This document shows positions 63,235 through 64,000 of a stretch of 64,000 nt of DNA, piece by piece. How positions within the stretch are numbered: position 1 is the first letter of the stretch; the number at the start of each line of letters is the position of its first letter. The position numbers were made by a program, and so were the translations under genes. The notes beneath the pieces were generated by a model. The model did not search any database, had not been told where the DNA came from, and saw only the letters and a program-made list of their open reading frames with translations. The DNA comes from Pseudomonadales bacterium (GTDB taxonomy: Bacteria; Pseudomonadota; Gammaproteobacteria; Pseudomonadales; Ketobacteraceae). The stretch lies in NCBI GenBank assembly GCA_020062665.1, contig JAGUVW010000013.1, positions 62,001 to 126,000 on the forward strand, given 5' to 3'.

Positions 63235-64000
63235 ATGTCCACGGTCATCAACAGCATCGCGTACCGCAAAGGCCACCGCATCGGTGACGTCGCCATCGAC
63301 GACATCAGCGAAGCGCTCACGCAACCAGACACCTTCATCTGGCTGGGGCTGCACGAACCGGACATGCCCCTGCTGCGCAAAATGCAGGAAGAATTCAGCC
63401 TGCACGAACTGGCCATCGAAGATGCGTCCAAGGCCCACCAGCGCCCCAAGCTGGAAGAATACGGCGACTCCCTTTTTATCGTGCTGAAAACCGCACTGCT
63501 GAAAGATGACAAGGTGACACTGGGCGAAACCCATCTGTTCGTCGGCAGAAATTTCATCGTCTCTGTCCGCCATGGCCCGTCGTCACCCCACATCGGCGTG
63601 CGCGAGCATTGCGAGAAATCCCCGCGCATGCTGGAAAAAGGCCCCGGCTTTGCACTCTACGCACTGATGGATTTTGTGGTGGATCACTACCAGCCCATCG
63701 TCACCCAGTTCGGCCAGCAACTGGAAGAACTCGAAGCCACGCTGTTTAAAGGCAAATTCGACAAACACGTGATGGCCCACATGTACGATCTGAAACGCCA
63801 GCTGCTGCGCCTGCGCAACATCATGCTGCCGCTGGATGAAATCTGTGGCCAGCTCATGCGCTTTCACGAGGATATTGTTGCCAAGGAACTGCGCGCGTAT
63901 TTCCGTGACGTGCGCGACCACGTGGCGCGACAGATCAGCGTAGTGGACAGTCTGCGGGAAATGCTGTCGGCCGCCATGCAGGTGTACCTGGCGCTGGTGG
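63235..64000 (+). CDS. corA: CorA family magnesium/cobalt transporter, 3' end cut off
   Basis: 255 complete codons are in the window, from an ATG with AGGAG seven bases ahead; the gene runs off the end. The visible part is the cytoplasmic funnel: FIWLGLHEPDMPLLRKMQEEFSLHELAIEDASKAHQRPKLEEYGDSLFIVL is the standard CorA N-terminal block. The long stalk helix follows (HMYDLKRQLLRLRNIMLPLDEI to LREMLSAAMQVYLALV). The membrane part and GMN motif lie beyond base 64000, so ion selectivity cannot be checked. Confidence 0.92.
   Translation, partial: MSTVINSIAYRKGHRIGDVAIDDISEALTQPDTFIWLGLHEPDMPLLRKMQEEFSLHELAIEDASKAHQRPKLEEYGDSLFIVLKTALLKDDKVTLGETHLFVGRNFIVSVRHGPSSPHIGVREHCEKSPRMLEKGPGFALYALMDFVVDHYQPIVTQFGQQLEELEATLFKGKFDKHVMAHMYDLKRQLLRLRNIMLPLDEICGQLMRFHEDIVAKELRAYFRDVRDHVARQISVVDSLREMLSAAMQVYLALV

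Overview
This 64 kb window is a piece of a gammaproteobacterial chromosome with high GC (about 60 percent by eye). It is dense, mostly housekeeping, and contains no rRNA, tRNA, CRISPR, phage or insertion sequence that I can see. Gene orders such as crp/vfr-trpC-trpD-trpG-trpE-gph-rpe, amgK-murU opposite lptD-surA-pdxA-rsmA-apaG-apaH, pilMNOPQ-aroK-aroB-damX-gltBD-hemE, ponA opposite pilM, rpmE-priA, and argS-SPOR-hslV-hslU-DUF971 are typical of Pseudomonadales/Oceanospirillales-type bacteria (Pseudomonas, Alcanivorax, Marinobacter relatives). The genus cannot be fixed from sequence reading alone.

Layout: 1-57 is the C-terminus of a CRP/Vfr regulator, followed by two paralogous tiny membrane proteins. 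870-4778 holds the overlapping minus-strand genes trpE-trpG-trpD-trpC. 5249-6619 holds gph and rpe. 6787-10164 is an accessory patch: a DUF3530 protein, a TetR regulator with an operator-like palindrome, an unknown protein and an HPP membrane protein. 10240-12811 is amgK-murU-djlA (peptidoglycan recycling plus a co-chaperone). Divergent from it, 12922-19618 is lptD-surA-pdxA-rsmA-apaG-apaH. 19995-24774 is the stress operon prkA-yeaH-spoVR. 24793-28463 holds a polysaccharide deacetylase, a thioesterase, a lipoprotein and hemE. 28627-34552 is gltB-gltD. 34771-43051 is the type IV pilus/shikimate operon pilMNOPQ-aroK-aroB-damX, with ponA divergent. 45794-50761 holds maeB, a secreted nuclease, rpmE and priA. 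50827-53140 is a tandem pair of diguanylate cyclases. 53345-56152 holds a small unknown protein, a SulP transporter and PPK2. 56362-60768 is argS, an FtsN-like SPOR protein and hslVU. The last 3 kb holds a c-type-heme sensor with an unknown partner, a DUF971 protein and the start of corA.

The most unusual signal is not a gene. Three intergenic foldback elements (4839-4944, 58167-58278, 60807-60914) share one architecture. Each has a 27-30 bp inverted-repeat arm pair, perfect in two cases and 26/28 in the third, around a core of exactly 52 nt. The arm sequences differ from element to element while the core is conserved (46/52 identical between the first two). Read on the sense strand of the flanking genes, every core carries two small hairpins, and all six hairpin loops present CA(G/T)GGATG. 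That motif matches the known CsrA/RsmA RNA-binding consensus. I propose these as a dispersed, possibly mobile or self-copying family of GGA-displaying hairpins. One of them lies where the trpE 5' leader should be.

Other notable points are an apparent CTG start codon for pdxA, coupled to the surA stop, and a TAATG coupling between ribosomal protein bL31 and a secreted nuclease. There are also a DamX ATPase with an altered Walker A motif and a heme sensor without an output domain, one base away from a partner of unknown function.
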